DNA from: Streptomyces vietnamensis
GTDB taxonomy: Bacteria; Actinomycetota; Actinomycetes; Streptomycetales; Streptomycetaceae
Assembly: GCF_000830005.1 (NCBI RefSeq)
Contig: NZ_CP010407.1
Location: 1,116,001 to 1,180,000 of the forward strand
Length of the DNA stretch: 64,000 nt
Reading direction: 5' to 3'
Positions 45,111 to 54,808 of this stretch are shown here, one piece after another. The notes under the pieces are model-generated. The model worked only from the letters and a program-made list of their open reading frames with translations. It was not told where the DNA came from and did no database searches. Within the stretch, counting starts at the first letter, position 1. Each line of letters starts with the position of its first letter. Both the position numbers and the translations under genes were made by a program.

Positions 45111-45114
<4 letters not shown>
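44314..45114 (-). CDS. SDR family NAD(P)-dependent oxidoreductase
   Basis: 266 aa from ATG 45114, overlapping the DUF6421 stop (ATGA). Rossmann motif VIAVAGAAGPAGRATLLRLA. The NNAG-like region LVHLVGGWRG replaces the usual NAG. A Ser in ISQSGA and the Y-x3-K in YNAGKAA complete a catalytic set. It looks intact. The substrate is unknown. It is coupled at both ends to its neighbours. Confidence 0.9.
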
Positions 45115-46517
<1,403 letters not shown>

Positions 46518-46542
46518 GCCTCTTCCTCCACAGGAGAACCTT

Positions 46543-46569
46543 GCGTCAAGACAACGTAACCATTGACGC
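46543..46569. promoter_or_regulatory. Inverted repeat upstream of DUF6421
   Basis: GCGTCAA (46543-46549) and TTGACGC (46563-46569) are perfect 7-bp inverted arms with a 13-bp spacer. They lie 26-52 bp before the DUF6421 start, within the promoter area. A candidate operator with no known regulator. Confidence 0.4.
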
Positions 46570-46676
46570 TTCGTTCCCACAAGGGGAGGCAAGAGAAATT
46601 ATCCTGCGTGCCCCCCCTGCCGACAGAAGTTTTTCCTGTCGGTCAGGGTTGAAGCCACTCTTCCGCCGTACGGGGT

Positions 46677-47228
46677 TCAGCCGAGCTGCTTGATCAGCAG
46701 CTCGAACTCCAGGTCGTCGCGCTGGGGCAGTCCGAAGCGCTCGTCGCCGTACGGGAACGGGGTCATCCGGCCCGTGCGCCGGTAGCCGCGCCGCTCGTAC
46801 CAGGCGATCAGCTCCTCGCGCACGGAGATCACCGTCATGTGCATCTCGCGCGCGTCCCACAGCTCGCGCACCCGGCGCTCGGCCTCCGCGATGATCTGCT
46901 TGCCCAGGCCCGCGCCCTGCAGCTCGGGGCGGACCGCGAACATGCCGAAGTACGCGGCCTCGCCCCGGTGCTCCAGCTGGCAGCAGGCGACGAGCTCGCC
47001 GTCGCGCTCGACGACCAGGAGCCGGCTGCCGGGGGCGGTGATGACCGCGGTCACGCCCTCGGGGTCGGTGCGCTGCCCCTGGAGGATGTCCGCCTCCGTG
47101 GTCCAGCCGCCCCGGCTGGCGTCGCCCCGGTAGGCCGACTCGACGAGCGGGACGAGGGCCGGGACGTCGTCGAGGACCGCTTCGCGGTAGCTGATCCGGC
47201 CGGTCTCCTGGGACGTGGCGGTGTCCAT
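46677..47228 (-). CDS. GNAT family N-acetyltransferase
   Basis: 183 aa from ATG 47228, with GGGGAG upstream. Fold: the first strand is in ISYREAVLDDVPALVPLVES, and the acetyl-CoA loop is the VRPELQGAGLGKQII motif (Q/R-x-x-G-x-G/A). YERRGYRRTGRM follows at the C-terminal strand. The substrate is unknown. Alternative start sites further upstream were rejected because the family begins at this point. Confidence 0.92.
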   Translation of the reverse strand: MDTATSQETGRISYREAVLDDVPALVPLVESAYRGDASRGGWTTEADILQGQRTDPEGVTAVITAPGSRLLVVERDGELVACCQLEHRGEAAYFGMFAVRPELQGAGLGKQIIAEAERRVRELWDAREMHMTVISVREELIAWYERRGYRRTGRMTPFPYGDERFGLPQRDDLEFELLIKQLG

Positions 47229-47406
47229 GTAACGGGGCTCCCCTCGGGCGCTGACGATCGGCGTGCGCGATCGTCCCGAGCCTAACGCGCGCCTTTCACT
47301 CCCCCTTCGTACGCCCGTGCGCGCCCGTGCGCCCGCGTGCGGCGCCCGGGAGGCGGGCATTGCTTGCTGAAGGGGAGCGTCCAGGGGGACCAGGGGGAGG
47401 TGTGCC

Positions 47407-47991
47407 GTGCACGGACCGGCCCTGTCCGGGTGGTTGCTGGTCGCGCTGTGCGCGGCGACGGGCGTGTACTGCCTGCTGCGGATGCGCGTCTGCGCCGGTG
47501 CGGAGCGGAAGGCCGCGGGCGGCGAGGCGGTGATGAGCTTCGGAATGGCGTCCATGGCGGTGCCCGCCGCCGTCCTGACCCCACCGGAGTGGGGCTGGGC
47601 GGTGTACGCGGCGGTGTTCGGCGCGGCGACGCTGCACGGCCTCCTCGCGGTGCGGCACGGCGGCCATCATCTGCACCACCTGGTGGGCTCGCTCGCCATG
47701 GTCTACATGGCGGTGGCGATGGCGGCGCCCGGCGCGGCGGGGGCGCACGCGGGGCACACGGCGGGGCACGCGGCGGGGCACGCGGCGGGGGCGGTGGGTG
47801 GCATACCCGTGCTCACGGCCGGGCTCCTCCTCTATTACACGGCGTACGTGCTCCGCTCGGGGGCGCGGCTCGTGCCGGTGGCGGCGACCGCCGGCGGCCC
47901 GGGTCCCGCCTGGGTGACCGGACCGGAGCTGACGCTCGCCTGCCGGCTCTCGATGGCGCTCGCGATGCTCGCGATGCTGGTGACGCTGTGA
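47407..47991 (+). CDS. DUF5134 family multi-pass membrane protein, His-rich
   Basis: 194 aa from GTG 47407, with GGGGGAGG 6 nt upstream. About five helices are seen, the first at GWLLVALCAATGVYCLLRM. His clusters are HGGHHLHHL and, in the loop, HAGHTAGHAAGHAAG. Such His-rich loops suggest metal, possibly copper, binding but this is inference. The family function is unknown. It precedes an M56 peptidase gene on the same strand. Confidence 0.85.
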   Translation: MHGPALSGWLLVALCAATGVYCLLRMRVCAGAERKAAGGEAVMSFGMASMAVPAAVLTPPEWGWAVYAAVFGAATLHGLLAVRHGGHHLHHLVGSLAMVYMAVAMAAPGAAGAHAGHTAGHAAGHAAGAVGGIPVLTAGLLLYYTAYVLRSGARLVPVAATAGGPGPAWVTGPELTLACRLSMALAMLAMLVTL

Positions 47992-48106
47992 GGCCCTCGT
48001 GGGATCCGGTCCGATGACAGCACCTTCCGGCCAACCAAACCGTGGCGTACGTCACTTGCCGTCCCAGCCCATACCCCGGCGAGTACCGCGCTCATAGGCT
48101 GACGCC

Positions 48107-49042
48107 ATGTGGGTCTCCCTCGCGCTGTTCCTGCTCGGCGTCCTGACCGCCCTCGCCGCCCCCCGGCTGCTGTCCCGGGCGGACTGGGTGGAGCGAGAAC
48201 CCGTGGTGGCCCTGTGGGTGTGGCAGTGCGTGGTGGCCGCGGTGCTGCTGAGCTTCGCGCTCTCCATGACGTTCAGTGCGTCCGCGGCCTGGCAGGCCGT
48301 CCGGGGACAGGTCTTCGCGGGCGCGCCGCGCGCGGTGGTCGACGCGTACGAACTGGGCACCTCGGGACCCTGGTCCGCGGTGCTCGCGGTGGTCCTCGCG
48401 GCCGGCGGGCTCTGGTCCGGGGCGATGCTGGGCCGGGAGATCGGCCGGGCCCGCGCCCGGCGCAGACAGCGCCGCTGCGATCTGCTCGTCCGCGCGCCCC
48501 TGCTGCCCGGGGAGCGGCCGGGCAGCGAGCGGCTCGTCGTCCTGGAGGACGAGCGGGCGGACGCCTGGTGGATGGCGGGGGCGACGCCCCGGCTGGTCAT
48601 CACGACGGCGGCGCTGCGGCGGTTGAAGGGCCGTCAGCTGGACGCGGTCCTCGCGCACGAGCAGGGCCACGCCCGGGCCCGGCACGACTGGCTGCTGCAC
48701 GGCTCGGGGGCGCTGGCCGCCGGATTCCCGGGGATCCCGGTCTTCGCGGCCTTCCGCGAGGAGATGCACCGCCTGGTGGAGCTGGCCGCCGACGACGTGG
48801 CCTCGCGCCGCTTCGGCCGGCTGACGACCGCGCTCGCGCTGGTCGAACTGAACGAGGACCGGGGAGTGTTCGGCCCCGGCCCGGCCCCCGCCGCCGATCT
48901 GCCGCAGCGGGTGAACCGGCTGCTGGCCGCGACGCCCCGCCTCACCGCCGGACGCCGGCTCCGGCTGACGGCGGCCGCGTCCCTGGTGCCCGTGGTCCCC
49001 GTACTCGTGGCCTTCGTGCCGGCGCTCCGCGCGCTGGGATAG
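48107..49042 (+). CDS. M56 family membrane metallopeptidase
   Basis: 311 aa from ATG 48107. The N-terminal helices are in WVSLALFLLGVLTALAAPRL and the next segment, followed by a cytoplasmic loop. Zinc motif HExxH: LAHEQGHARARHDW (about residues 184-197); a further Glu ligand may lie in ELAADDVA. C-terminal helix at AAASLVPVVPVLVAFV. This is the BlaR1/MecR1-like peptidase family without a sensor domain. No BlaI-type repressor is adjacent. It may process a partner in the neighbouring membrane proteins. Confidence 0.88.
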   Translation: MWVSLALFLLGVLTALAAPRLLSRADWVEREPVVALWVWQCVVAAVLLSFALSMTFSASAAWQAVRGQVFAGAPRAVVDAYELGTSGPWSAVLAVVLAAGGLWSGAMLGREIGRARARRRQRRCDLLVRAPLLPGERPGSERLVVLEDERADAWWMAGATPRLVITTAALRRLKGRQLDAVLAHEQGHARARHDWLLHGSGALAAGFPGIPVFAAFREEMHRLVELAADDVASRRFGRLTTALALVELNEDRGVFGPGPAPAADLPQRVNRLLAATPRLTAGRRLRLTAAASLVPVVPVLVAFVPALRALG

Positions 49043-49336
49043 CGCCGGATGACGCCGCGCACGACGGACGGACCCCGAACACCGGAACCCGCAGCGCGCG
49101 CGACCGCCGCGGGCGAGACGGCGGGCCCCACGCCTCTCATGGCGGGCAGGGCTCGCACAGCAGGCTCCATAGCGCGCACAGCCGACGCGGCCCCGACAGC
49201 ATGCTCCGCGGCGCGCGCAGTCGACGCGGCCGGGACGGCGGGCCCCACGCCGCGCACAGTCGAAGCCGCCCGGAGGGCGACGCGCGTGGGTCGGTCGGAG
49301 GGCGGCGCGGGGGCGATCGTCGGGCAGGATCGGCGC
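49043..49336. other. Repeat-rich gap between M56 and PAP2 genes
   Basis: This 294-bp stretch has no convincing gene. It contains imperfect Ala/Arg/Thr-coding direct repeats built on CGCGCRCAGYCGACGCGGCC and CGGCGGGCCCCACGCC. It stays open in the PAP2 frame, giving a possible N-terminal extension from ATG 49049. That extension has no domain and the PAP2 family starts at 49337, so the region is treated as non-coding. Confidence 0.5.
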
Positions 49337-49981
49337 ATGCGCACCTCCGCCCTGGTCTCCGGGGTCCTGGCTCTGATTCTGCTCGTGCTCGTCGCCGTGG
49401 AGTGGTCGCCGCTGCTCTCCTTCGACCGCTCGGTCGCCGAGGCGCTCCACCGCAACGCCCTCGCCCACCCCGGGTTCACCCACGTCAACCGTGTCCTCAC
49501 CGACTGGGTGTGGGACCCGTGGACGATGCGCGCCCTGGCCGCCGTCACCGCGGTGCTGCTGTGGTGGCGGCGGGACCGGCGGGCGGCGCTGTGGGTGGCC
49601 GGGACGAGCCTGCTGGCCGCCGGGCTCCAGCAGGCCGTCAAGGACCTGGTGGGGCGGGAGCGGCCGCAGTGGACCGACCCGGTGGACTCGGCGCACTACG
49701 CCGCCTTCCCGTCGGGGCACGCGATGACGGCGACGGTCACCTTCGGGCTGCTGCTGTGGGTGCTCGCCCTGCACTGGCGGGAGGAGTGGCGCGGCTGGGG
49801 CACCCTGACGGGCGTCGCCGTCGTCTCGGTGCTCGGGGTGGGCTGGACGCGGGTCTACCTGGGCGTGCACTGGCCCTCGGACGTCGTCGAGGGCTGGCTG
49901 CTCGGCTGGTGCTGTGTGACCGCGGCCGTGCTCACGTACCGCTGGAGCGAGCGGCGCGGAAGAATGGGAGAAAGACGATGA
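49337..49981 (+). CDS. PAP2-type membrane phosphatase
   Basis: 214 aa from ATG 49337, with AGGA upstream. Catalytic motifs: KDLVGRERP (KX6RP), the FPSGHAM motif (PSGH), and RVYLGVHWPSD (RX5HX3D). Six helices. It dephosphorylates lipid or isoprenoid phosphates such as phosphatidic acid or undecaprenyl diphosphate. Confidence 0.92.
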   Translation: MRTSALVSGVLALILLVLVAVEWSPLLSFDRSVAEALHRNALAHPGFTHVNRVLTDWVWDPWTMRALAAVTAVLLWWRRDRRAALWVAGTSLLAAGLQQAVKDLVGRERPQWTDPVDSAHYAAFPSGHAMTATVTFGLLLWVLALHWREEWRGWGTLTGVAVVSVLGVGWTRVYLGVHWPSDVVEGWLLGWCCVTAAVLTYRWSERRGRMGERR

Positions 49982-49987
49982 AGCCGC

Positions 49988-50022
49988 CTGTTCTGGACGA
50001 TCCCCCGTGTCGCCCAGAACAG
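49988..50022. terminator. Inverted repeat after PAP2
   Basis: CTGTTCTGG (49988-49996) pairs with CCAGAACAG (50014-50022) across a 17-nt loop, 7 bp past the PAP2 stop. It may be a weak terminator, or an operator for the TetR gene at 50111. Confidence 0.4.
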
Positions 50023-50110
50023 ACGGCATCCCCGGCGGTATGCCACACGGACATGCCGACGGGATGCGCCGAGTATATTGGCCGGCAGCCAGTCAACGCA
50101 GGAGTCCAGC

Positions 50111-50734
50111 ATGTCCCCGCGTAGCCCATCGGTCAATGAAGAGCTTCGGCGCCGGTCGCGGGAGCGGATTCTCCAGGCCACCGTGGAGCTGATCGACGCC
50201 CACGGCTACGAGGCGACCACGCTCGGCGACATAGCGGAGCGGGCCGGTACGGCGCGGGGGCTGATCTCGTACTACTTCCCCGGCAAGCGGCAGCTGCTCC
50301 AGGCGGCGGTGCACCGGCTGATGCACCTCACCCTGGAGGAGGCGCTCGAACGCGAGCCGCGCACGGAGGACGGCCGCGAGCGGCTGGCCCGGGCGATCGA
50401 CGCGATCCTGGGGCTCGCGGTGACGCGGCCCACCCTGATGCGGACCCACATGGCGGGCATCCTGCAGGCCGACGGGTTCGTGCAGTGCGAGGAGCAGCAG
50501 CGCCTGGCCTTCCTGCTGCGGGACACGGTCACGCGGTACGGCTCCGCGGACGTGGACACCGACTATCCGCTGCTGCGCGCCCTGCTGATGGGCGCGGTGG
50601 TGGCGGTGCTGCTGCCGGGGGCCCCGATGCCGCTGGCGCGCCTGCGTTCGGAGCTGTTCCACCGGTACGGGCTCGACTGGGAGGCGGGCATGCCGCCGGA
50701 CGGGGGTCCGCCCGACGGCACGCCGCGGTCGTGA
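50111..50734 (+). CDS. TetR family transcriptional regulator
   Basis: 207 aa from ATG 50111, with CAGGAG upstream. HTH: ATVELIDAHGYEATTLGDIA then GTARGLISYYFPGKRQLL. The C-terminal domain has no recognisable ligand motif. It converges on the LVIVD gene (stop 50749), with a 14-bp gap. Its own targets are not obvious. Confidence 0.9.
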   Translation: MSPRSPSVNEELRRRSRERILQATVELIDAHGYEATTLGDIAERAGTARGLISYYFPGKRQLLQAAVHRLMHLTLEEALEREPRTEDGRERLARAIDAILGLAVTRPTLMRTHMAGILQADGFVQCEEQQRLAFLLRDTVTRYGSADVDTDYPLLRALLMGAVVAVLLPGAPMPLARLRSELFHRYGLDWEAGMPPDGGPPDGTPRS

Positions 50735-50748
50735 AGCGGTGACCGGTC

Positions 50749-52284
50749 CTAGAAGTCGTCGAAGTAGTCCGGCTGGCTCTGGACGTTGAGCTCGTCCATC
50801 CGGATCCGCTTCGCCGGGTCGGTACGACGGTCGGAGAGCTTCAGGACGTCGAAGCCCTTCGCGATGTCGTTCGAGTAGATGTAGCCGTTGTAGTAGTACG
50901 CCGACCAGGAGCCGCCCGTCGCCATGGTGGTGGCGGACAGCGGGCCGCGCTCGAAGTAGGCGATCTCCTTCGGGGCGGAGGAGTCGGTGAAGTCCCAGAC
51001 GGAGACGCCGCCCTGGTACCAGGCCTGGACCATGAGGTCCTTGCCCTTGACCGGGATCAGCGAGCCGTTGTGGGCGACGCAGTTCTCGGTGTCGGCCTGG
51101 TGGCGCGGGATCTTGAAGTAGCTGCGGAAGACGAGCTTGCGCTGGTCGCCCTTGCCGACGATGTCGTAGATGCCGTCGGCGCCCCGGTTCGGGCCGACCG
51201 CGGCGTTGCAGGTGGCGGCGCCGCCGCCGCCGAGCTCGTCGGTGAAGACGACCTTGTTCGCCTTCTGGTTGAAGGTCGCGGAGTGCCAGAACGCGAAGTT
51301 GACGTTGTCCTCGACCTGGTCGAGCACGCGCGGGTGCTCGGGGTCCTTGATGTCGAAGAGGATGCCGTCACCCATGCAGGCACCGGCCGCGAGGTCCTGC
51401 GACGGCAGCACGGTGATGTCGTGGCAGCCGGTGGTCTTGGAGACGCCCGGGTTGGTGGGCGCGCCCGGGTTGCCGCCGCCGTCCGGGCCCTCGCCCGGGA
51501 AGAGGACGGGGAAGTTGACGACCGCCGCCTGCTCGGGCGCCTTGCGGGGCACCTTGATGACGGAGATGCCGTCGTGCGGGGGCTGGCAGTCCGGGAAGGC
51601 CGCGTTGGGCGAGTAGGAGGAGACGTAGATGTACACGTTCTTGCCCTTGGGCACGATCGTGTGGGTGTGGGAACCGCAGTTGGTCTCGACGGCGGCGACG
51701 TACTTCGGGTTGGTGATGTCGCTGATGTCGAAGATCTTCATGCCCTCCCAGGATTCCTTGACCGAGGCGGGCTGCGTCGTGCTGGCGCACGAGTTGTCGC
51801 TCCGGGAGGAGTCGGTGGAGAGGAAGACGAGGTTCCCGGAGACGGAGATGTCGTTCTGGGAGCCCGGGCAGAGGACCTGCGCGACGGTCTTCGGGGCCTT
51901 CGGGTCGCTGATGTCGTAGATCCGGAAGCCGTCGTAGTTGCCGGCGAAGGCGTACTTGCCCTGGAAGGCGAGGTCCGAGTTGAGGCTCTTGAGGGCGTCC
52001 TTGGGGACGTTCGCGAGGTGCTCGATGTTGGAGCTGTGGACGATCTCGTCCACGCCGGGTATCTCGCCGCTCTGGATGGCGGCGCGCGCCTCGGCAGCTT
52101 CCTGGGAGGAGACGGCCTCCTGTGCGGGGGCGGCGTCTCCGGGGTCGGGGGTGGCGGCCGCGGGTCCTGCCACGAGCATGGCGGCCAGCAGCCCGGCGGC
52201 GGCCGATGCCACACCCAGGTGTCTGAACCGGGCACGCGGGTCGCGCGTGTCGGACGTGGTACGCGGGGTACGCAACGAAGTCAC
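50749..52284 (-). CDS. Secreted LVIVD beta-propeller protein
   Basis: 511 aa. Signal peptide about residues 1-45 (VASAAAGLLAAMLVAGPAAA). LVIVD repeats follow, each with FRIYDISDPKAP-like units (GMKIFDISDITNPKY, GILFDIKDPEHP, GVSVWDFTDSSAP). Conserved Cys and His: TNCGSHTHTIVPKG, HDITVLPSQDL, CVAHNGSL. The family is common in Streptomyces as a secreted or surface propeller of unknown function. It is divergent from a DUF305 lipoprotein, a recurrent pairing. Confidence 0.9.
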   Translation of the reverse strand: MTSLRTPRTTSDTRDPRARFRHLGVASAAAGLLAAMLVAGPAAATPDPGDAAPAQEAVSSQEAAEARAAIQSGEIPGVDEIVHSSNIEHLANVPKDALKSLNSDLAFQGKYAFAGNYDGFRIYDISDPKAPKTVAQVLCPGSQNDISVSGNLVFLSTDSSRSDNSCASTTQPASVKESWEGMKIFDISDITNPKYVAAVETNCGSHTHTIVPKGKNVYIYVSSYSPNAAFPDCQPPHDGISVIKVPRKAPEQAAVVNFPVLFPGEGPDGGGNPGAPTNPGVSKTTGCHDITVLPSQDLAAGACMGDGILFDIKDPEHPRVLDQVEDNVNFAFWHSATFNQKANKVVFTDELGGGGAATCNAAVGPNRGADGIYDIVGKGDQRKLVFRSYFKIPRHQADTENCVAHNGSLIPVKGKDLMVQAWYQGGVSVWDFTDSSAPKEIAYFERGPLSATTMATGGSWSAYYYNGYIYSNDIAKGFDVLKLSDRRTDPAKRIRMDELNVQSQPDYFDDF

Positions 52285-52459
52285 TCCGTCCTCCCTGGTA
52301 TCCGTTCAGCTTTGAACGGGTGTTGGACCCCGGCAGTATCTTCCTTGCCGTGCTCATCTCAACAGATGGCAACAGAGACGTAATGAAGGTTTTTGATCGG
52401 TCAAGACGAGAAAGTGCTAGGAACGGTCACTGTCCCCGTAAGAACCCCTGGAGGTCGCG

Positions 52460-53110
52460 TTGTTGATCCGCCGTCAGCGTGTCGTCGCCGCCGTGGCCCT
52501 GTCCGCCGTCGCCGCACTCGCCCTGGGCGCCTGCGAGTCGGGGCCCGGCAAGGGCGCGCCGCAGGCCGAGGGCTCGACCGGGCCGTCGGTGGTGGCACCG
52601 GGGAAGCCGGGTGAACCGGCCCGGCGGATATCCCCCGAGGAGGCCGCCCGACTGCTCCCCGACGAGAGCCCGAACGGCGCGGACTTCCGCTACGTGCAGA
52701 TGATGGTGGTGCACCACCGGCAGGCCCTGACGATGACGGAGCTGGTTCCGCAGCGGGCGTCGTCCCCCCAGGTGAAGAAGGTGGCCGAGCGGATCGCGGC
52801 GGCGCAGCGGCCGGAGATCGGCGCGATGGAAGGTTGGCTGAAAAACAACGGCGGTCCGCGCGCACAGGGCGCCCATGACCATCACTCGATGCCGGGCATG
52901 GCGACCGAGGACCAGCTGAAGGAGCTGAGGGGCGCGAAGGGGAAGGCCTTCGACGAGCTCTTCCTGAAGCTCATGATCACGCACCACGAGGGGGCGGTGA
53001 CGATGGCCGCCGAGGTGCTGAGCGAGGGGAACAACGTCCTCGTGGAGGAGATGGCGAACGACGTGATCGCCCAGCAGACCGCGGAGATCGACCGGATGCG
53101 CTCCCTGTAG
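52460..53110 (+). CDS. DUF305 family lipoprotein
   Basis: 216 aa from a TTG at 52460 (a TTG at 52463 is equally placed behind GGAGG). Signal peptide with lipobox LGAC ending at Cys25. Mature domain: two ferritin-like helical halves, each with a His/Met motif, MMVVHHRQALTMTEL and LMITHHEGAVTMAAEV. Between them is a His-rich HDHHSMPGM. His and Met clusters suggest copper or other metal binding. It shares its promoter region with the LVIVD gene. The role, possibly copper handling, is inferred. Confidence 0.9.
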   Translation: MLIRRQRVVAAVALSAVAALALGACESGPGKGAPQAEGSTGPSVVAPGKPGEPARRISPEEAARLLPDESPNGADFRYVQMMVVHHRQALTMTELVPQRASSPQVKKVAERIAAAQRPEIGAMEGWLKNNGGPRAQGAHDHHSMPGMATEDQLKELRGAKGKAFDELFLKLMITHHEGAVTMAAEVLSEGNNVLVEEMANDVIAQQTAEIDRMRSL

Positions 53111-53165
53111 CCGGATGCGGCAGTCGGGTGCGGTAGCCGGATGCGCCTTCGAGGGGTGGCGGCCG

Positions 53166-53519
53166 TCAGGCCGTCTCCCCCTCGCGGTCGGCCTGGGCGC
53201 CGGCGGCGGACAGGACGGAGTCGAGGAGGCCGGGGAAGAGGGCGTCGAGGTCGCTCCTGCGCAGGCAGTTGAGCTTGGCCGTGCCCCGGTACATCTGCCG
53301 GATCACACCGCTCTCGCGGAGCACCCGGAAGTGGTGCGTGGTCGTGGACTTGGTCACCGGGAGGTCGAAGTACGAGCAGCTGAGTTCGGTGTCCTCGCGC
53401 GCCATGTCCCGCACGATCTGCAGACGCACGGCGTCCGCGAGCGCGTGCAGCACCTCTTCGAGGCGGATCTGGTCGCGCGTGGGGTGTTCGAGGACGCGCG
53501 GGCTGGTGGTGGTCGTCAT
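53166..53519 (-). CDS. ArsR family winged-helix regulator
   Basis: 117 aa from ATG 53519. HTH: LEEVLHALADAVRLQIVRDM, a linker with FDLPVTKSTTTHHFRVLRES (recognition helix), and the wing GVIRQMYRGTAKLNCLRRSD. The CxC metal site of metal-sensing ArsR is not seen; a lone Cys lies in ELSCSYFD and another in LNCLRRS. It likely responds to a redox or small-molecule signal. It is divergent from the old-yellow-enzyme gene with two palindromes between. Confidence 0.92.
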   Translation of the reverse strand: MTTTTSPRVLEHPTRDQIRLEEVLHALADAVRLQIVRDMAREDTELSCSYFDLPVTKSTTTHHFRVLRESGVIRQMYRGTAKLNCLRRSDLDALFPGLLDSVLSAAGAQADREGETA

Positions 53520-53556
53520 GGCGGCGGCTCCACTTCATCCGGGATGCGACCCATTG

Positions 53557-53606
53557 TACGAGAGCCCTCGTAGTTTGACAGGCGCCGTACTACGATGAGT
53601 ATCGTA
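53557..53606. promoter_or_regulatory. ArsR operators with promoter of the flavin oxidoreductase
   Basis: TACGAG-agcc-CTCGTA (53557-53572) and TACGA-tgagta-TCGTA (53591-53606) are two palindromes sharing the TACGA core. TTGACA (53575-53580) lies between them, with a weak -10 TATCGT (53600-53605). This arrangement fits repression of both genes by ArsR. Confidence 0.65.
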
Positions 53607-53642
53607 CGAGTACCTTCGAGGCACCCCGAAACGGAGTCCGTC

Positions 53643-54722
53643 ATGAGCGTCGCCCTGTTCGAGCCCTACGCCCTGCGTTCCCTGACCGTGCCCAACCGGG
53701 TCTGGATGGCGCCCATGTGCCAGTACTCGGCGGAGACGAGCGGACCGAACGCGGGCGTGGCGGGCGACTGGCACTTCGCCCACTACGCGGCCCGTGCCAC
53801 CGGCGGCGCCGGACTGATCCTCGTCGAGGCGACCGCCGTCTCCCCCGAGGGCCGCATCAGCCCGGCGGACCTCGGCCTCTGGAACGACACCCAGGTCGAA
53901 GGACTGCGGCGGATCTCCGGCTTCCTCAAGGAGCACGGCACCGTGCCCGGCATCCAGATCGGCCACGCCGGCCGCAAGGCCTCCACCAACCGGCCCTGGC
54001 AGGGCCGCGGCCCGGTCGACCCGAGCGAGGGCTGGCAGCCCGTCGGCCCCAGCCCGGTCGCGTTCGACGAGGCCCACCCCGTACCGACCGAGCTGACCGC
54101 GGAGCGGATCCGGGAGATCACCGGGCAGTTCGCGGACGCGGCCCGGCGCGCCCTGGCGGCCGGCTTCGAGGTCCTGGAGGTGCACGGGGCGCACGGCTAC
54201 CTCATCGGCGAGTTCCTCTCCCCGCACAGCAACCACCGCACGGACGCGTACGGCGGCTCGTTCGAGAACCGGACCCGTCTCGCCCTGGAGGTCGTCGACG
54301 CGGTGCGGGCCGTCTGGCCCGAGGAACTGCCCCTCTTCTTCCGCATCTCCGCGACCGACTGGCTGGAGGAGCAGGGCTGGACGGTCGACGAGACCGTACG
54401 GTTCGCCGCCCTCCTGCGCGAGCACGGCGTCGACCTCCTCGACGTCTCCAGCGGCGGCAACGGCGGACCGGCCCGGATCCCGGTGGGCCCCGGCTACCAG
54501 GTGCCCTTCGCCGCCCGCGTCAAGGCGGAGACCGGGCTGCCCGTCGCCGCCGTCGGTCTGATCACCGAGAGCGGGCAGGCCGAGAAGATCCTCGCCAACG
54601 GCGAGGCCGACGCGGTCCTCCTCGGCCGCGAGCTGCTGCGCGACGCCTCCTGGCCGCGCCGCGCCGCCCGCGAGCTGGGCGCGACGACCCCGGCGCCGTC
54701 GCAGTACGCCTGGGCGATCTGA
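53643..54722 (+). CDS. Old yellow enzyme-type NADH:flavin oxidoreductase (YqjM class)
   Basis: 359 aa from ATG 53643. TIM barrel with FMN. C26 and Y28 in MAPMCQYSAE match the YqjM redox-sensing Cys and active-site Tyr. HAGRKAS supplies further FMN and substrate contacts. VHGAHGYLIGEFLSPHSNHR and TDAYGGSFENR are the family signature. The phosphate loop is VGLITESGQAEKIL. It reduces activated alkenes such as enones. It is probably controlled by the divergent ArsR. Confidence 0.95.
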   Translation: MSVALFEPYALRSLTVPNRVWMAPMCQYSAETSGPNAGVAGDWHFAHYAARATGGAGLILVEATAVSPEGRISPADLGLWNDTQVEGLRRISGFLKEHGTVPGIQIGHAGRKASTNRPWQGRGPVDPSEGWQPVGPSPVAFDEAHPVPTELTAERIREITGQFADAARRALAAGFEVLEVHGAHGYLIGEFLSPHSNHRTDAYGGSFENRTRLALEVVDAVRAVWPEELPLFFRISATDWLEEQGWTVDETVRFAALLREHGVDLLDVSSGGNGGPARIPVGPGYQVPFAARVKAETGLPVAAVGLITESGQAEKILANGEADAVLLGRELLRDASWPRRAARELGATTPAPSQYAWAI

Positions 54723-54808
54723 CCGCGGCGCGCCTCCGAGGGCCGTTGTCAGTGGCCGGGTGCAGACTGGCCCGCATCAGTGACAACGGCGTCCTGGAGG
54801 TGGCAGTC

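Noticed and set aside
49049..49336. N-terminal extension of PAP2 from ATG 49049
   Set aside because: It is low-complexity Ala/Arg/Thr sequence with no RBS link to the PAP2 fold. The ATG at 49337 has AGGA and gives the normal family length.
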